This document shows, piece after piece, positions 14,641-23,435 of a stretch of 49,377 nt of DNA; the first letter of the stretch is position 1; every line of letters begins with the position of its first letter. This DNA is from an uncultured Clostridia bacterium (GTDB taxonomy: Bacteria; Bacillota; Clostridia; TANB77; CAG-508): contig CALXKD010000010.1 of the NCBI GenBank assembly GCA_944388795.1, positions 1 to 49,377 of the forward strand. The letters run 5' to 3'. The translations under genes and the position numbers were made by a program. The notes beneath the pieces were generated by a model. The model searched no databases and was not told the origin of the DNA. It worked only from the letters and a program-made list of their open reading frames with translations.

Positions 14641-15963
14641 TTATTGTTTCTGTTTGTTCTCTTTTATATAATTTTTTAATGCATCAAAATCTAGTGGCTT
14701 TGCATAAAAATAACCTTGTATAAAATCACAATTTTCTTTTTTTAAATATTCAACTTGTTCTCTTTTTTCTACTCCCTCTGCTACTGTTTTCAAATTTAAT
14801 TTTTTACTAATTAAAAGAATGATTTCTAGAAGATTTATTGTTTCATTTTTTTCACCTATTCGGTCTATAAAAGACTTATCAATCTTTATCATATCAATAG
14901 GTAACATTTCTAACATATTTAAAGAAGAATAGCCTGTACCAAAATCATCAATTGCTATAGAAAATCCTTTCTCTTTTATTTTTTCTAAAATTTCTTTCAT
15001 ATCTATATTGTTATCTACCGTTGTTCTTTCTGTTATTTCTATTTCAAGATTACTAGGAGATATATCATATTGTTTTGTAATATTCATATATTTTTCAAGA
15101 AAATCTTTTTCTGCTAAACTTTCTTTAGATATATTTACTGAAATTTTAGGAATTTCTTTCAATTGCTTTTTCATTTCTTGCATATTTTCACATACCCTTT
15201 TATAAACATATTCATCTAACTTTATAATAAAATAATTCTTTTCAAAAATTGGAATAAATTCACTTGGAGATATCACATTTCCTTCTTTTTTCCATCTAAC
15301 TAATGCTTCCGCCCCTTCCATCTTTTCTGTTTTTGTATTCATTTGCGGTTGGTAATATACTTCAAATTCTTTATTTTTAATGGCATCTTCCATCATGTTT
15401 TCTATTTCGCTTTCTCTTATCATTTTTTGTTCAAATTCTTCCGTAAATACACCATATGGCACATGATATTTTCCTTTTATACTATCATGTGCCATGATTG
15501 CTTTATCTATGATACCTTGTATATCTCTTTCATCTTTATCACATATATATACGCCCATAGAAATTCGCAAGTTGTACCATATATCTCCTATACTAATTCG
15601 TGATATCTTGTTATTTAATCTTTCTGTTATATTTTCTACATCTACTTCTCCCTCTAAAAAAATTCCAAAAACATCATTTGCTAATCGACAAACAATATCT
15701 GTTTTTCTAACGGATTGTTTTATTTCTTCTCCTACTCGTTTTAATAATATATTTCCTTTCATATGTCCGTATTTTTTATTAAATGACTTGAATTTATCTA
15801 TGTCTAATATAATCATCGTTTTTTTACTACTTTTTTGTAATTTTTCTTTTGTTCTTACTAAATATGCATTATAATTTCCTAAACCTGTTATAGGATCAAT
15901 ATATGCTAACTCAAGAAGTCGATTTCTTTTTTCTAATCTCAATTTTCTATATCTTCTATTCAT
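14641..15963 (-). CDS. Degenerate-GGDEF/EAL protein, probable c-di-GMP phosphodiesterase
   Basis: The 440-residue cytosolic protein has a GGDEF domain (about 20-165) followed by an EAL domain (about 180-435). The GGDEF active-site motif is replaced by ANDVF (95-99), so cyclase activity is unlikely; it may bind GTP as a regulator. The EAL domain keeps EALVRW (219-224), the KISVNISKES strand, EITERT, DDFGTGYSSL, KIDKSFI, AEGVE and QGYFYAKP, so hydrolysis of c-di-GMP to pGpG is likely. There is no sensor or membrane domain. It is a single-gene unit. No diguanylate cyclase lies in the window, so what it regulates is unknown. Confidence 0.92.
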   Translation of the reverse strand: MNRRYRKLRLEKRNRLLELAYIDPITGLGNYNAYLVRTKEKLQKSSKKTMIILDIDKFKSFNKKYGHMKGNILLKRVGEEIKQSVRKTDIVCRLANDVFGIFLEGEVDVENITERLNNKISRISIGDIWYNLRISMGVYICDKDERDIQGIIDKAIMAHDSIKGKYHVPYGVFTEEFEQKMIRESEIENMMEDAIKNKEFEVYYQPQMNTKTEKMEGAEALVRWKKEGNVISPSEFIPIFEKNYFIIKLDEYVYKRVCENMQEMKKQLKEIPKISVNISKESLAEKDFLEKYMNITKQYDISPSNLEIEITERTTVDNNIDMKEILEKIKEKGFSIAIDDFGTGYSSLNMLEMLPIDMIKIDKSFIDRIGEKNETINLLEIILLISKKLNLKTVAEGVEKREQVEYLKKENCDFIQGYFYAKPLDFDALKNYIKENKQKQ

Positions 15964-16065
15964 AACGCTCTCCTAATCTCTTATTTTTTTGTGAATGATT
16001 ATATATTTTAGTATGTATTATAAATAGAAAATTATTCCATTATAAATAGTAAATAACGAAAAAAA

Positions 16066-16106
16066 CAGACCTCAAAATAATTTTCAAAATCATTCTTTGA
16101 GGTCTG
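16066..16106 (-). terminator. Terminator of the GGGtGRT operon
   Basis: An 11-bp stem (16066-16076 with 16096-16106) is followed on the minus strand by TTTTTTTCG. It stands 44 bp after the stop codon of the GGGtGRT gene. Confidence 0.85.
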
Positions 16107-16129
16107 CCCTTTTGGACATTTTTGTGCAT

Positions 16130-16152
16130 TTTGACACGTCCCTATTGGACTA
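16130..16152 (-). repeat. Degenerate copy of the 35-bp REP-like repeat
   Basis: GACACGTCCCTATTGGAC resembles GAAACGTCCCCAATTGGAC of the intact copies at 122-156, 241-275 and 41107-41141, with a substitution or deletion in the palindrome. It touches the stop codon of the GGGtGRT gene. Confidence 0.45.
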
Positions 16153-17151
16153 TTTCATTGCTTCTTCTACTGCAACTGCTACTGCAACTGATGCTCCAAC
16201 CATTGGGTTATTACCCATTCCGATTAATCCCATCATTTCAACATGTGCTGGTACTGATGAGCTTCCTGCAAATTGTGCATCTGAGTGCATTCTTCCCATT
16301 GTATCTGTCATACCATATGAAGCTGGTCCTGCTGCCATATTATCTGGGTGTAATGTTCTTCCTGTTCCACCACCTGATGCTACTGAGAAGTATTTTTTAC
16401 CTGCTGCTAATCTTTCTTTTTTGTATGTTCCTGCAACTGGATGTTGGAATCTTGTTGGGTTTGTTGAGTTACCTGTAATTGATACATCAACATCTTCCAT
16501 CCACATGATAGCTACACCTTCTCTAACATCATTTGCTCCATAACATCTAACTTTACTTCTTTCTCCATCTGAATATTTAATTTCTTCTACAACTTTTACT
16601 TTTCCTGTGAAGAAATCAAAGTCTGTTTTTACATATGTAAATCCATTAATTCTTGAAATAACTTGCGCTGCATCTTTTCCAAGTCCATTTAAAATAACTC
16701 TTAATGGTTCTTTTCTTACTTTGTTTGCTGATTTTGCAATTCCGATTGCACCTTCAGCTGCTGCAAAACTCTCATGTCCTGCTAAGAATGCAAAACATTT
16801 TGTATCTTCTGATAATAGCATTGATGCTAAATTTCCATGTCCTAATCCAACTTTTCTGTCATCTGCAACTGAACCTGGAATACAGAATGCTTGTAATCCT
16901 TCTCCGATTGCTTTAGCTGCATCTGCTGCTTTTGTACAACCTTTTTTAACAGCGATTGCTGCTCCTAATGTATATGCCCAAGCTGCATTTTCAAAACAAA
17001 TTGGTTGTACTCCTTTTACGATTTCATATGGATTAAATCCTTTATCTGTACATATTTTTAATGCATCTTCAAAATCCTTTATTCCGTATTTTTCCATTAC
17101 TGGTTTTATTTGATCTATTCTTCTTTCATAACTTTCAAATGTTACTGCCAT
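16150..17151 (-). CDS. GGGtGRT family protein
   Basis: The 333-residue soluble protein carries the naming motif GGGTGRTLH (about residue 264) in a Gly/Ala-rich context, and a conserved-looking C-terminus GLIGMGNNPMVGASVAVAVA. I recognise the family from this motif; its biochemical function is, to my knowledge, not established. Other notable segments are GLGHGNLASMLLSEDTKCFAFLAGHE and ADDRKVGLGHGN. It lies 84 bp downstream of a NifU-like Fe-S scaffold gene on the same strand, a pairing I know from other Firmicutes, so the two probably act together. The ATG has AAGGAGG upstream. The terminator at 16066-16106 ends the unit. Confidence 0.85.
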   Translation of the reverse strand: MAVTFESYERRIDQIKPVMEKYGIKDFEDALKICTDKGFNPYEIVKGVQPICFENAAWAYTLGAAIAVKKGCTKAADAAKAIGEGLQAFCIPGSVADDRKVGLGHGNLASMLLSEDTKCFAFLAGHESFAAAEGAIGIAKSANKVRKEPLRVILNGLGKDAAQVISRINGFTYVKTDFDFFTGKVKVVEEIKYSDGERSKVRCYGANDVREGVAIMWMEDVDVSITGNSTNPTRFQHPVAGTYKKERLAAGKKYFSVASGGGTGRTLHPDNMAAGPASYGMTDTMGRMHSDAQFAGSSSVPAHVEMMGLIGMGNNPMVGASVAVAVAVEEAMK

Positions 17152-17235
17152 TTTATTTCCTCCTTATTTCTTTTTAATTCATATATGATTCTCTTGACAA
17201 AGCAAAAGTGGTATATCTTCCGCTTTTCATTCGTT

Positions 17236-17928
17236 TTACTCTTGTCTTGGGTCAATCTTCTTAACAGCTTCATCAAATCTTCCATATGTACCAGAAGCTT
17301 TTTCAATAGCTTCCATTGGATCCATTCCTTTTTTGATGTTATCCATCATTTTTCCCATATGAACATATTTGTATCCAATGATTTGATCATCTTTATCTAA
17401 TCCTAATTCTACAATGTAACCTTCTGTTAATTGTAAATATCTTGGTCCTTTTAATGTACTTGAATAAATTGTTCCAACTTGTGATGTATGACCTTTTCCT
17501 AAATCTTCAAGTCCTGCTCCTACTGGAAGTCCTCCTTCTGAGAAAGCTGTTTGTGTTCTTCCATATACAATTTGTAAGAATAATTCTCTCATAGCAGTAT
17601 TGATAGCATCACAAACTAAATCTGTATTTAATGCTTCTAATATTGTTTTTCCTGTTAAAATTTCTCCAGCCATAGCTGCTGAATGTGTCATTCCTGAACA
17701 TCCAATTGTTTCAATTAATGCTTCTTGAATGATACCATCTTTTACATTTAAAGTTAATTTACAAGCTCCTTGTTGTGGTGCACACCATCCAATACCATGT
17801 GTTAAACCTGATATATCTTTTATTTCTTTAGCTTTAACCCATTTTCCTTCTTCTGGGATTGGTGCTGGTCCATGGTCTACTCCTTTTTTTACAACACACA
17901 TTTCTTCTAATTCTTTTGAATAAATCAT
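17236..17928 (-). CDS. NifU-like iron-sulfur cluster scaffold protein
   Basis: The 230-residue protein resembles the N-terminal NifU/IscU scaffold fold, with cysteines in GWCAPQQGACKLTL, ETIGCSGMTHSAAMAGEILTG and TDLVCDAINTAMREL. Such scaffolds hold nascent Fe-S clusters. It is longer than IscU because of a C-terminal extension (about 140-230). A frame from 17946 begins at TTG and overlaps the ribosome binding site; AAAGGAG eight bases before the ATG at 17928 decides the start. It is upstream of and probably co-transcribed with the GGGtGRT gene. The intended target protein is unknown; the partner gene is the obvious candidate. Confidence 0.8.
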   Translation of the reverse strand: MIYSKELEEMCVVKKGVDHGPAPIPEEGKWVKAKEIKDISGLTHGIGWCAPQQGACKLTLNVKDGIIQEALIETIGCSGMTHSAAMAGEILTGKTILEALNTDLVCDAINTAMRELFLQIVYGRTQTAFSEGGLPVGAGLEDLGKGHTSQVGTIYSSTLKGPRYLQLTEGYIVELGLDKDDQIIGYKYVHMGKMMDNIKKGMDPMEAIEKASGTYGRFDEAVKKIDPRQE

Positions 17929-17999
17929 TTTCATTGCTCCTTTCAATACTTGATTTGTATATATCTTTTTAGGTAATCTACCTAAATTTAAAAACCCTT

Positions 18000-19037
18000 C
18001 TATTCTTCCTCTATTTTATCTTCTGAAAATAATATTTGATTTCTAATTGGCTTATTCTTATTCTCATTAGTTGTTTTGGTTTTATTACCTTTTCCTTTGT
18101 TGAATTCTTCTTGTATTTTTTTCATTTTTTCTCTTGTAATATCATTTTGTGCCTTATCTACTGTTTCTGATTTTCCATAATTTAATGTAACTGTATTTCC
18201 ATCTTGTGGTTTATTTATTTTTTCATTACCTTGTCTATTTGTATAATTTCTACTATTCTTACTATTTTTTACAATATATTGTTCCATAGATTCATGGCCA
18301 TGGCTCCACATGGTATCTTCTTTTTTTCGAAGATTTGCATCCCAATTATTTTCTATTTTATGACTTTGAATTTGATTATATTTCTTTCCTATTCCAATGT
18401 CTGGGACTTCATCTTCTCTTATATAACCATCATTTTCAATTTCATCTTCTTGTGTATTATATTCAATAATATTTTTTGTATCTTGCTCTATATAGATACC
18501 AGCATTATATTCTTCTACCTCTGATAAGTTTCTTGCACCATTAAAATATCGATATAAAATGTCTTTATCTTTTTTAGAAACTTGTTCTGGTCCAATTCCT
18601 AAGTATTTATATCTCCAAATCACATGACGTTCATAACTATTAAAAGCATTATTTACCAAATCTTCATAACTATATTCTGCTCGAAACTTCATATTGGTTA
18701 TAGATATTGTAAGATTACTCCACATTTCTCCTGGAGTCGTTCTTTTAAATTCCTCTCTTAATTGTTTTATATCATCATATAATTTTTGAGCTAACTCTAA
18801 ATATTGTTTTTCATCAATATTAAATTTACTTGGAACTTCATAGACATTAACAGGATTTTTTCTAAATATTCCTTTCGGAATATAATAGAAAAATAATTCT
18901 CCTGTTGGTTCTTTTTTACCATCTTCTATAACAGAACTGTATAAATATATCGATTCCCATTTTTCTGGTATCATATATAGTAATTTTCTTTGTATTTCTT
19001 CATACATTTCCTTTATCTGTTTCGTGTGATTTAACAT
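18000..19037 (-). CDS. DUF600/YezG-like protein with long low-complexity C-terminus
   Basis: Residues 1-180 fit the DUF600/YezG immunity-protein pattern: an acidic first half with MIPEKWESIYLYSSV and TGELFFYYIPKGI, then TPGEMWSNLTISI, FRAEYSYEDL and RHVIWRYKYLGIGP. YezG-type proteins protect against LXG-type polymorphic toxins. Residues 185-345 are a polar, Asn/Lys/Glu-rich extension with no fold I recognise, which is not usual for the family. No toxin gene is next to it. It follows gpmI by only 6 bp, with AAAAGGAT before the ATG, so it is probably in the gpmI transcript. The function as an orphan immunity protein is inference. Confidence 0.65.
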   Translation of the reverse strand: MLNHTKQIKEMYEEIQRKLLYMIPEKWESIYLYSSVIEDGKKEPTGELFFYYIPKGIFRKNPVNVYEVPSKFNIDEKQYLELAQKLYDDIKQLREEFKRTTPGEMWSNLTISITNMKFRAEYSYEDLVNNAFNSYERHVIWRYKYLGIGPEQVSKKDKDILYRYFNGARNLSEVEEYNAGIYIEQDTKNIIEYNTQEDEIENDGYIREDEVPDIGIGKKYNQIQSHKIENNWDANLRKKEDTMWSHGHESMEQYIVKNSKNSRNYTNRQGNEKINKPQDGNTVTLNYGKSETVDKAQNDITREKMKKIQEEFNKGKGNKTKTTNENKNKPIRNQILFSEDKIEEE

Positions 19038-19043
19038 ATCCTT

Positions 19044-20585
19044 TTATTCCTTATCTAATAAACTTTCTCCTGTCATTTCCTCTGGTTTGTCTAGATGCAT
19101 TAGATCAAGCATAGTTGGTGCTAAATCTGCTAATTTTCCACCTGATTTTAATTTTAATGTTGTATCTGGTGTTACTAATATAATTGGTACAGGATTTGTA
19201 GTATGTGCTGTATGTGGTTCTCCTGTCTTGTAATCTATCATTTGTTCTGCATTTCCATGGTCTGCTGTAATAATTAAATTACCTTGTTTTTCTTCTACTA
19301 AACTTACCACTTTTCCAACACATTCATCTACAGCTTCCACTGCTTTAATAGCTGCTTCTAAACTTCCTGTATGTCCTACCATATCTGTATTGGCATAGTT
19401 TAATATGATACTATCATATTTATCACTCTTAATTGCTTCTATTACTTTATCTGTTACTTCATATGCACTCATTTCAGGTTTCATGTCATATGTTTCTACT
19501 TTTGGTGATGGTACTAATATTCTATCTTCTCCTGGATATTGTTTTTCTTCTCCACCGTTAAAGAAGAATGTAACATGTGCATATTTTTCTGTTTCAGCAA
19601 TTCTTAATTGTGTATATCCTAACTTACTAATATATTCTCCAAATGTGTTGTGTAAAGCTTCTTTCTTAAAAGCAATATGTACATTTGGCATGGTTTCATC
19701 ATAACTTGTGAAACATACATAATATAGATTTAAATCTTTCTTTGTTTCAAATCCATCAAATTCTGGATCTACCAATGCTCTGGTAATTTCTCTTGCTCTA
19801 TCTGGTCTAAAATTGAAGAAAATAACAGAATCATTTTTCTCAATTTTTGCAATTGGTTCTTCACCATTACAAATAACGGTTGGTTCAACAAATTCATCAA
19901 ATACTTCTTTTTGATAAGAATCTTCAATTGCTTTTACGGCACTTCCTGCTTTTATACCTTCACCATTCACAAGTGCATTATAGCATTTTTGAACTCTTTC
20001 CCATCTTTTATCTCTATCCATTGCATAGAATCTACCTGATAGGCTTGCAATTTTTCCTACATTTTTCTCTTTCATTTTTTCTTCTAGTTTTACAATATAT
20101 CCTTCAGCAGATGCTGGTGGTGTATCTCTTCCATCTAAGAAACAATGTACATATACATTTTCAAAATCTCTTCTCTTAGCCATTTCTAATAATCCATATA
20201 AATGACGATTATGGCTATGAACTCCTCCATCTGATACCAATCCTAAAATATGTAATTTAGAATTATGTTTCTTACAATTTTCAATTGCTGCAATAAATTC
20301 TGGATTTGAGAAGAAATCTCCATCTTCTATTGATTTTGTAATTCTCGTTAATTCTTGGTATACAATTCTTCCTGCTCCAATGTTTGTATGTCCTACTTCT
20401 GAATTTCCCATTTGTCCTTCTGGTAAACCAACATGTAATCCACTTGTATAAATTTCCGTATTTGGATATTTTTTCATTAGTCTATCAATATTGGGTGTTT
20501 TTGCTAATTTAATAGCATTTCCATCTTTATTTGGATTATCTCCAAATCCATCTAATATCATTAGCATTGTTAATTTATCTTTCAT
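19044..20585 (-). CDS. gpmI: 2,3-bisphosphoglycerate-independent phosphoglycerate mutase
   Basis: The enzyme interconverts 3- and 2-phosphoglycerate in glycolysis using two manganese ions. The 513-residue length is normal. The alkaline-phosphatase-like core shows [11 protein letters not shown] at the N-terminus (metal-binding Asp12), [10 protein letters not shown] with the phosphorylated Ser62, DGRDTPPAS, the [13 protein letters not shown] block, NFRPDRARE and [11 protein letters not shown]. It lies near tpiA, pgk and gap on the same strand, though with its own promoter signals (20627-20632) and terminator-like hairpin upstream. Confidence 0.97.
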   Translation of the reverse strand: MKDKLTMLMILDGFGDNPNKDGNAIKLAKTPNIDRLMKKYPNTEIYTSGLHVGLPEGQMGNSEVGHTNIGAGRIVYQELTRITKSIEDGDFFSNPEFIAAIENCKKHNSKLHILGLVSDGGVHSHNRHLYGLLEMAKRRDFENVYVHCFLDGRDTPPASAEGYIVKLEEKMKEKNVGKIASLSGRFYAMDRDKRWERVQKCYNALVNGEGIKAGSAVKAIEDSYQKEVFDEFVEPTVICNGEEPIAKIEKNDSVIFFNFRPDRAREITRALVDPEFDGFETKKDLNLYYVCFTSYDETMPNVHIAFKKEALHNTFGEYISKLGYTQLRIAETEKYAHVTFFFNGGEEKQYPGEDRILVPSPKVETYDMKPEMSAYEVTDKVIEAIKSDKYDSIILNYANTDMVGHTGSLEAAIKAVEAVDECVGKVVSLVEEKQGNLIITADHGNAEQMIDYKTGEPHTAHTTNPVPIILVTPDTTLKLKSGGKLADLAPTMLDLMHLDKPEEMTGESLLDKE

Positions 20586-20626
20586 AATCTACCATCCTTC
20601 TCTCTATGATTTAAAGTGTTTTATTT

Positions 20627-20676
20627 ATTATATAGAAAAAATCTACTTTTATCTTGATCCTATATAAGATTTTTTC
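20627..20676 (-). promoter_or_regulatory. gpmI promoter region overlapping a terminator of the upstream transcript
   Basis: On the minus strand a 10-bp stem (20635-20644 with 20667-20676) ends in ATTTTTTC and runs straight into TATATAAT, whose TATAAT (20627-20632) is a good -10 box for gpmI. The -35 region is weak. The block AGTAGATTTTTTCTATA is nearly repeated upstream of pyrC. Confidence 0.5.
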
Positions 20677-20706
20677 GTATATAACAAGGTTAAGCTTCTT
20701 ATATTC

Positions 20707-20768
20707 GTGAAGTACTGCGAAGCAGTCTTCACATTTGTGCGTCAAAATCTTTGATTTTGTTAACGCAC
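20707..20768 (-). repeat. Tandem hairpins at the tpiA 3' end
   Basis: Two hairpins stand side by side. The first pairs 20737-20749 with 20753-20759 and 20763-20768; its three-base bulge is exactly the tpiA stop codon. The second pairs 20707-20718 with 20722-20732 around the loop GAA (one bulged base) and is GC-rich for this genome. Neither has a clear T-run on the minus strand, so a role in transcript stability or processing is as likely as termination. Confidence 0.6.
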
Positions 20769-21524
20769 GCTTTCCTTATCAAAGTTAACAATCTTTGAAA
20801 ATTCTTCTGGATCTAAACTTGCTCCACCAACTAATCCTCCATCTATATCAGACATGGTGAATAGTTCTTTTGCATTTTTAGATTTTACACTTCCACCATA
20901 TTGTATTATAACGCTATCTGCTACATTTTGTCCATAAATTTCGGCAATTTTCTTACGGATATCTTTGATTGAGTTATTAGCATCTTCACTTGTTGCCGTT
21001 TTTCCTGTTCCAATTGCCCAAATTGGTTCATAAGCTATAATTGTATTTTCTACTTGTTCATTTGTTAATCCTTCTAATGCTAGTTCTGTTTGTTTTGTGA
21101 TAACTTCTGTTGTTTCTCCATCTTCTCTTTGTTCTAATGTTTCTCCCACACATACAATTGGTTTTAATCCATTTGCAAATGCTGCTTTTATTTTTTTATT
21201 AACACTTTCATCTGTTTCATTAAAATATTGTCTTCTTTCTGAGTGTCCAATAATGACATATTCTACATTAATTGATTTTAACATTTTTGCTGATACTTCT
21301 CCTGTGTAAGCACCTTTTTCTTCAAAATGCATATTTTGTGCACCAATTTTGATATTGGTATTTTGTGCAGTTAATAAGGCATAAAATAAATCAGTAAATG
21401 GAACACATAAAATAACTTCGTTTTGTGTTTCACCTACTAATTTTGATAATTCGTCAATATATCTAATTGTCTCATCTGGAAGCATATTCATTTTCCAGTT
21501 TCCTGCGATTACTTTTCTTCTCAT
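20760..21524 (-). CDS. tpiA: Triosephosphate isomerase
   Basis: The enzyme interconverts dihydroxyacetone phosphate and glyceraldehyde 3-phosphate. The 254-residue protein begins MRRKVIAGNWKMN (active-site Asn and Lys), has catalytic His in IIGHSERRQYF, catalytic Glu in AYEPIWAIGTGKTAT, and the phosphate-binding QYGGSVKSKNA and DGGLVGGASLD. The open frame extends to 21638, but AAAGGAGGAA just before the ATG at 21524 and the family N-terminus decide this start. The promoter at 21610-21638 matches those of pgk and gap. Confidence 0.98.
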   Translation of the reverse strand: MRRKVIAGNWKMNMLPDETIRYIDELSKLVGETQNEVILCVPFTDLFYALLTAQNTNIKIGAQNMHFEEKGAYTGEVSAKMLKSINVEYVIIGHSERRQYFNETDESVNKKIKAAFANGLKPIVCVGETLEQREDGETTEVITKQTELALEGLTNEQVENTIIAYEPIWAIGTGKTATSEDANNSIKDIRKKIAEIYGQNVADSVIIQYGGSVKSKNAKELFTMSDIDGGLVGGASLDPEEFSKIVNFDKESVR

Positions 21525-21609
21525 AAAAAATTCCTCCTTTTTATTATAATAATGTTTATAAAATTCTTTTGTGAATATAACATTATTACACGCCACTACG
21601 GACAGTACC

Positions 21610-21638
21610 ATTGTATAACAAAAGAGAATACTTTTCAA
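21610..21638 (-). promoter_or_regulatory. Sigma-A-type promoter of tpiA
   Basis: The minus strand reads TTGAAA - 17 bp - TACAAT, the same hexamers and spacing as for pgk (24680-24708). The -35 box lies inside the hairpin at 21622-21648. Confidence 0.65.
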
Positions 21639-21648
21639 GTATTCTCTT
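21622..21648 (-). terminator. Terminator hairpin after the pilin-like gene
   Basis: A 12-bp perfect stem (21622-21633 with 21637-21648) has a 3-nt loop. The core AGAATACTTTTCAAGTATTCT recurs almost exactly at 26251-26277. The T-run on the minus strand is short, so termination strength is uncertain. Confidence 0.5.
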
Positions 21649-21675
21649 GGTTTTTCCTTGTTTTTTTCGTATTTA

Positions 21676-22789
21676 TTATGGTGCTAATGTATATGGTGTA
21701 TCTACTCCATCTCCTTCTGTTATTTTTAGTCCAGATTTTAAGGTGAATACTGGACGGAAACCATATGAAAAGCTATAACCATACGTGGCTGTATAAGAAT
21801 TTATAAAACATAAATAACCAACATAACCGTTCCATATCCAAATTGCCAGAAACATCCACATCACACACATTAAAGCTACTGCCATCAGATTTAGAAAAGA
21901 TGTTACGAGAGCCTAACCAGTAACCGGAACTTGCTGCTGTTATATCAACATTTGTTATATTTTCCATTTGTGTCCAATCTATATTATAATTTTCATCACT
22001 CACCTTAAAGGTATTATTGTAATTATTCATATAAGTATAATTACTATCTGCTATAAACATTTCTTCTGTATCCCAGTCTGGTTCATCTGGTTTGCTTCCT
22101 ACACATCTGCTACTTGTTGCATATATTGGATTTAAATATTTTTGTGCTTTATCATACAATGTTTTTAATGCGTTATTATATGAGTCTCTTGATGTATTAA
22201 AATCACTATCTCCTAAAGTAACCATATCTACTGTATCTGCTGATATAATTTGTACTCCATAATTTGTTCCATTTGTTTCATTATATTCTGTATCGTATAA
22301 GACAACGCATTCTATCACACCATTATCTCCTACACTTGATACTCCTGTATCATAATATACTTTGTCACCAGCTTTTAAACTTTCTATAGTTTTAGGAAAT
22401 GTATCATCCCATATTTCTGATATATTGATATCATAATTTCCATATTCAGCTTTTGTAGTTAATATCAATGTAGATAAATTTTCTGGTAATTCCTCTGCTG
22501 TTGGCACATCCTTAAAATATTTATTTAATATTTCTACAAATTCTTCTTTTGATATATTCCCTTCATTTTCTGTTTGTTTTGCCAATATATCTGTTTGTGC
22601 CATTTCTTTTATTTCTGCTATCTCTGTTTGTTTACCTGCTTCACTAGCTTTTGTTAATACTCCATTTTCTCCTGTTAAAGTTGCAATACTTACTCCTGCT
22701 AGGATTAATAAGACTATAATTGTTATAACAAGTGCAATTAATGTAATACCATTATTCTTTTTGTTCTTTTGTTTTTCTAATTTTCTCAT
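21676..22789 (-). pseudogene. Type IV pilin-like surface protein with C-terminal DUF6273-like domain, frameshifted
   Basis: The N-terminus has the prepilin signature: a basic leader, then the cleavage site NNG/ITLIALVITIIVLLILAGV and the long hydrophobic helix typical of type IV pilins and pseudopilins. The mature region ends in a domain with YWLGSRN, later GFRPVFTLKSGLKI and TPYTL, which resembles the DUF6273-type C-terminus of many clostridial surface proteins. The reading frame breaks near 21829-21834, after GNLDM; the second frame continues NGYVGYLCFINSYTATYG to the natural end. The span of 1114 bp is 371 codons plus one base, so one extra base explains it. It may be a consensus error. 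The promoter at 22941-22970 precedes it. Confidence 0.8.
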
Positions 22790-22940
22790 TATCTAAATTT
22801 CTCCTCTCTTTTGTTTTTTATTCAAATTTCTTAGTTTTATTTATTTTAAATTATTATCAACATCCTTCTTTACATTTTTTTATTTTTATTTATATATACG
22901 CATTTCTATATTTGTAAATAGTATTTACATTTCCTTATCT

Positions 22941-22970
22941 TTTATACGAATAATGATATTTATTTTTCAA
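22941..22970 (-). promoter_or_regulatory. Possible promoter of the pilin-like gene
   Basis: The minus strand reads TTGAAA - 18 bp - TATAAA, which would give a leader of about 145 nt. This lies in the 646-bp intergenic stretch 22790-23435, which otherwise holds the inverted repeats and terminators listed separately. Confidence 0.45.
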
Positions 22971-23083
22971 TGTTCTTACTATTTACAATAATAGGTTTTG
23001 TTTGACTTTTTGTTCTTTTTTATTTTATCTGTTTTAATGAATTAAGTCAATACAATATCATATTTTATTTCTTGTTTTTTTTA

Positions 23084-23296
23084 CTTAGATTTCAATACTC
23101 TAAGAATATATAACATTACTTAAAAGTATTAATATCACTACTCTTGTTCAATTTTTATTGCAGAAAATATTTTTAACATTCGAAATTTTTTACCAATATT
23201 CTTCAAAAAAAATTTTATACATTTTTTATTGACTTTACTATATTTTATTGTTAAAATTGAAATGAAAAAAATGTTCTTAGAGTATTGAAATCTAAG
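23084..23296. repeat. Perfect 23-bp inverted repeats flanking 167 bp
   Basis: The sequence at 23084-23106 is the exact reverse complement of 23274-23296. Each copy also contains its own short palindrome (CTTAGA...TCTAAG). The enclosed segment has a promoter-like TTGACT - 17 bp - TAAAAT on the plus strand (23229-23257), pointing at the right copy. This could be an invertible element or simply a duplicated terminator; no recombinase gene is in the window. Confidence 0.7.
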
Positions 23297-23305
23297 AACA
23301 TTTTT
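23267..23305. terminator. Terminator-type hairpin in the right inverted repeat
   Basis: A 15-bp perfect stem (23267-23281 with 23291-23305) has a 9-nt loop and A/T-runs on either side, so it could act in both directions. Confidence 0.65.
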
Positions 23306-23377
23306 ACTATTTTATATATGAGATTTTTACATTTTTTATTTTAAAATAGCTATAATTATACTTTAACTTATTTTTAT

Positions 23378-23417
23378 AAAAAATCCTAATTAGTAATATA
23401 ACTAACTAGGATTTTTT
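23378..23417 (-). terminator. Terminator of pgk
   Basis: A 17-bp stem (23378-23394 with 23401-23417) has one G-U pair and a 6-nt loop, ending in GGATTTTTT on the minus strand, 19 bp after the pgk stop. Confidence 0.85.
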
Positions 23418-23435
23418 ATATTTTAAATTAATATT

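Noticed and set aside
15343-15874. Plus-strand open frames antisense to the EAL gene
   Set aside because: They have no ribosome binding site or recognisable domain and lie wholly inside a well-supported gene, so they are shadows.
16097-17113. Long plus-strand frames opposite the GGGtGRT gene (148 and 168 residues)
   Set aside because: They arise from the Ala/Gly-rich composition of the gene on the other strand; no start signal or family match.
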